Shown here: positions 62,295 through 64,000 of the stretch, one piece after another
Layout of the letters: each line of letters starts with the position of its first letter
Numbering within the stretch: the first letter of the stretch is position 1
Assembly: GCA_965220365.1 (NCBI GenBank)
Contig: OZ244823.1
Coordinates: forward strand, 3,348,001 to 3,412,000
Length of the DNA stretch: 64,000 nucleotides
Reading direction: 5' to 3'
From: Bin80 sp965220365
GTDB taxonomy: Bacteria; Bacteroidota; Rhodothermia; Rhodothermales; Bin80
Notes under the pieces: generated by a model
The model's database searches: none
The model's input: only the letters and a program-made list of their open reading frames with translations
What the model was told of the DNA's origin: nothing
Position numbers and translations under genes: made by a program

Positions 62295-63311
62295 TTATTG
62301 TCCTTTTTTGTGGATCGTAATGTGGATGCGCTTGGACCTTTCTACTATTGTTAGCCCATGTAACGCCAGCAGGCTAGTCACGCAGCGCTCCTGTTTTAAT
62401 TCTTCCTTCATTTGTGGCGGAGGATTCAAGTCATCCAGTCCCACCAGTTCCAATGCTATTCCCTGAGATACATCCACTCCATGATGTTCCAACTTGCCGC
62501 TCAATTGATCGACCCACTCGGGGTCTTCAAGTTTGGATTGAATCCTTTTGAGTTCACGAAGAAGTAAGTTTGCCCTGTGCAGCAATAGCATGCTTGCTCC
62601 AGAAAAGCTCTGACCAACACGAGTCCCAACGACATATGCACTACCATCAATATTCAATGGGACATTTATATTCTTTCGCCACAACATTTTCTTCTCTTCA
62701 TCTGTTACGGTAGATGGCGTTACACCTGATATTTTGGTAAATAGTCCGGGCCAATTTCGGAACATGATTTCTGGAAGTTCTTGGTCAACCCATCTAAGGC
62801 CCTTAGGATGTCTGTACTGCCTAATGTCAACCAAGTAGACATCGGTCTTTAGAATGTGTGCAAAAAGCAAGTAACCTGATCTGGTAGAAAAACCATCTTC
62901 TCCGATACCACTGGATAAATGAAAATGATGTAGTCCGTATTGCAAAAGCATTTGGTCTGTACTATCCTCTAGGATCTTCTTGCTCAACCACGGTGTCACA
63001 TCTTTTCCGAGTTCAAATCTCCTGCAAAGTTTAGAGACCATGCCTTTTATCTCCTGTTCTTTCCGTGAGTTGCCAAATTTGCTCAACGAGATTTCTATTT
63101 TCCCAGACATGTGAACAGTGCGCGGCACTGGTTCAACCAGCCGCTCCAATATCTCAAACCACCTCGCCAAAAGATGGCTTATATCCATTTCCGATATGGC
63201 TTTTAAACGTGGGTCTTCACCCATTATTGTGATCGGATCTGTAAATTTAGGCAAATTGGGAATAAGGCGGTCATGATTTGGGATCATTTTCCATTTGTTT
63301 CTGGTCGTCAT
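62295..63311 (-). CDS. Hypothetical 338-aa protein
   Basis: No family recognised with certainty. Start at the ATG at 63311; a TTG at 63329 would add six residues. The protein is soluble. Centre: LLQYGLHHFHLSSG and FSTRSGYLLFAHILKTDVY, then LVDIRQYRHPKGLRWVDQEL. The clustered His with a nearby Arg/Asp pattern suggests an enzymatic, possibly nuclease-like, site, but this is a guess. Bordered by relics and an ISL3 element, so it is accessory cargo, perhaps defence related. Confidence 0.6.
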   Translation of the reverse strand: MTTRNKWKMIPNHDRLIPNLPKFTDPITIMGEDPRLKAISEMDISHLLARWFEILERLVEPVPRTVHMSGKIEISLSKFGNSRKEQEIKGMVSKLCRRFELGKDVTPWLSKKILEDSTDQMLLQYGLHHFHLSSGIGEDGFSTRSGYLLFAHILKTDVYLVDIRQYRHPKGLRWVDQELPEIMFRNWPGLFTKISGVTPSTVTDEEKKMLWRKNINVPLNIDGSAYVVGTRVGQSFSGASMLLLHRANLLLRELKRIQSKLEDPEWVDQLSGKLEHHGVDVSQGIALELVGLDDLNPPPQMKEELKQERCVTSLLALHGLTIVERSKRIHITIHKKGQ

Positions 63312-63345
63312 TCCGAGGAGATTAACCAAAGCAGATACGCATACA

Positions 63346-64000
63346 ATGAAAACGAATCAAGAGGGCGTCCGCGGGAGTTTAGGTCTGGGCTCACCGTGGG
63401 AGATTCTATCGGATGAGTATGATAATCCAGATCGTGTACGACGGGTCATGTTAACCTGCTCGGATACGTCTTCGCTGGCCTGTCCGCAGTGTAAGGAGGT
63501 TTGTCCATTTTATGATTTGCGCACGGCGCGTTCCTGGCGTCATCTTGATACGTGTACGTATCGTACGGAACTGATCGCCCGAATCCCGCGGGTAAAATGT
63601 CCTGCGCATGGGGTTCGGACGGTGGAGGTTCCCTGGGCTTCGCCGAGTTCCCGGTTCACCTATGGTTTTGAAGAGATGGTGATTGGCTGGCTTCGTGAGG
63701 CGAGTGTATCGGCGGTGTCTCGCCAGCTTGGGGTGGGCTGGAAAGCGGTCTCACGGATCATGGAGCATGCGGTAGAACGTGGACTTGATCGCAGACAAAC
63801 GGAGATCATTCCGCACATTTGCGTGGATGAGACCTCCTTTCGCAAGCGGCACAAATACGTGACGATCGTGTCCAATGCGAAGTCAGGTCAGGTCCTGTAT
63901 GTGGGGATCGGTCGCACGAAAGATGTGCTAAAGCACTGGTATCAACGTCTCAGCTCCGAACAATTGGCGGGAATTGAGAGCGTGAGCATGGACATGTGGC
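63346..64000 (+). CDS. ISL3-family transposase, 5' half (runs off the window)
   Basis: 218 codons from the ATG at 63346 to the window edge. An N-terminal zinc-binding part (CPQCKEVCPFYDLR, then RVKCPAHGVRTVEVPW), a helix-turn-helix (ASVSAVSRQLGVGWKAV), and the first catalytic Asp in HICVDETSFRKRHKY, up to VSMDMW near the second. No frameshift seen, so this copy may be intact. Only 35 bp separate it from the divergent hypothetical gene. Confidence 0.9.
   Translation, partial: MKTNQEGVRGSLGLGSPWEILSDEYDNPDRVRRVMLTCSDTSSLACPQCKEVCPFYDLRTARSWRHLDTCTYRTELIARIPRVKCPAHGVRTVEVPWASPSSRFTYGFEEMVIGWLREASVSAVSRQLGVGWKAVSRIMEHAVERGLDRRQTEIIPHICVDETSFRKRHKYVTIVSNAKSGQVLYVGIGRTKDVLKHWYQRLSSEQLAGIESVSMDMW

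Overview
The window looks like a chromosome segment of a marine-type bacterium of the Bacteroidota/Rhodothermota group. Supporting signs are the E2-E1 fused (Kgd-like) 2-oxoglutarate dehydrogenase, RNase Y, a TonB receptor with a carboxypeptidase-regulatory N-domain, Omp85/FadL-type outer-membrane proteins, 6-bladed beta-propeller proteins, DUF5683 and DUF2795 proteins, and mostly weak Shine-Dalgarno sites. Base composition is near 50 % GC. The assignment is inferred from gene content only.

Left accessory region (1-13.4 kb): a nested stack of mobile elements comes first. An ISL3 transposase remnant is cut by a group II intron, the intron's reverse transcriptase gene is cut by a DDE insertion sequence with a clean 4-bp duplication, and an IS110 transposase lies just upstream. 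Next is a three-gene module (small Cys-rich secreted protein, 6-bladed propeller, membrane-anchored thioredoxin-like protein) closed by a terminator. After IS relics comes a tightly coupled minus-strand operon: N6-adenine methylase, double-GHKL histidine kinase, receiver-domain protein and ComEC-like metallo-beta-lactamase protein. It resembles a signalling-controlled conflict (defence) system that I do not recognise as described.

Core region (13.4-57.8 kb): CPBP and S9 peptidases, an M16 peptidase, DinB, a TPR protein, BioY and PgsA. PgsA was originally 4 bp from ftsY, but the pair is now split by a 2661-bp IS1595-type transporter element. That element carries a coupled operon of transposase, a methyltransferase with a nuclease-like C-terminus, and a 61-aa protein. 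The methyltransferase is out of frame at a 12-G homopolymer, which suggests phase variation. Then follow ftsY-fmt-MoxR, an M23 peptidase, DUF2795-Omp85-rlmD-epimerase, the fused OGDH, rpsU, outer-membrane proteins, a lipoprotein with a 60-bp tandem repeat, an aldo/keto reductase, a TonB receptor, tRNA-Val and infC-rpmI-rplT-pheS-pheT. infC has no canonical start codon. A Phe-rich leader peptide and terminator/antiterminator lie between rplT and pheS. ZapB-like and zapA genes are followed by a 6S RNA, then rny. The M19 dipeptidase gene after rny is broken by an ORF-less group II intron lying antisense. glyQS closes the region.

Right accessory region (57.8-64 kb): a second copy of the peptide/propeller/thioredoxin-like module, IS21 and DsbA-like relics, an unknown 338-aa gene and the first half of an ISL3 transposase that runs off the window.
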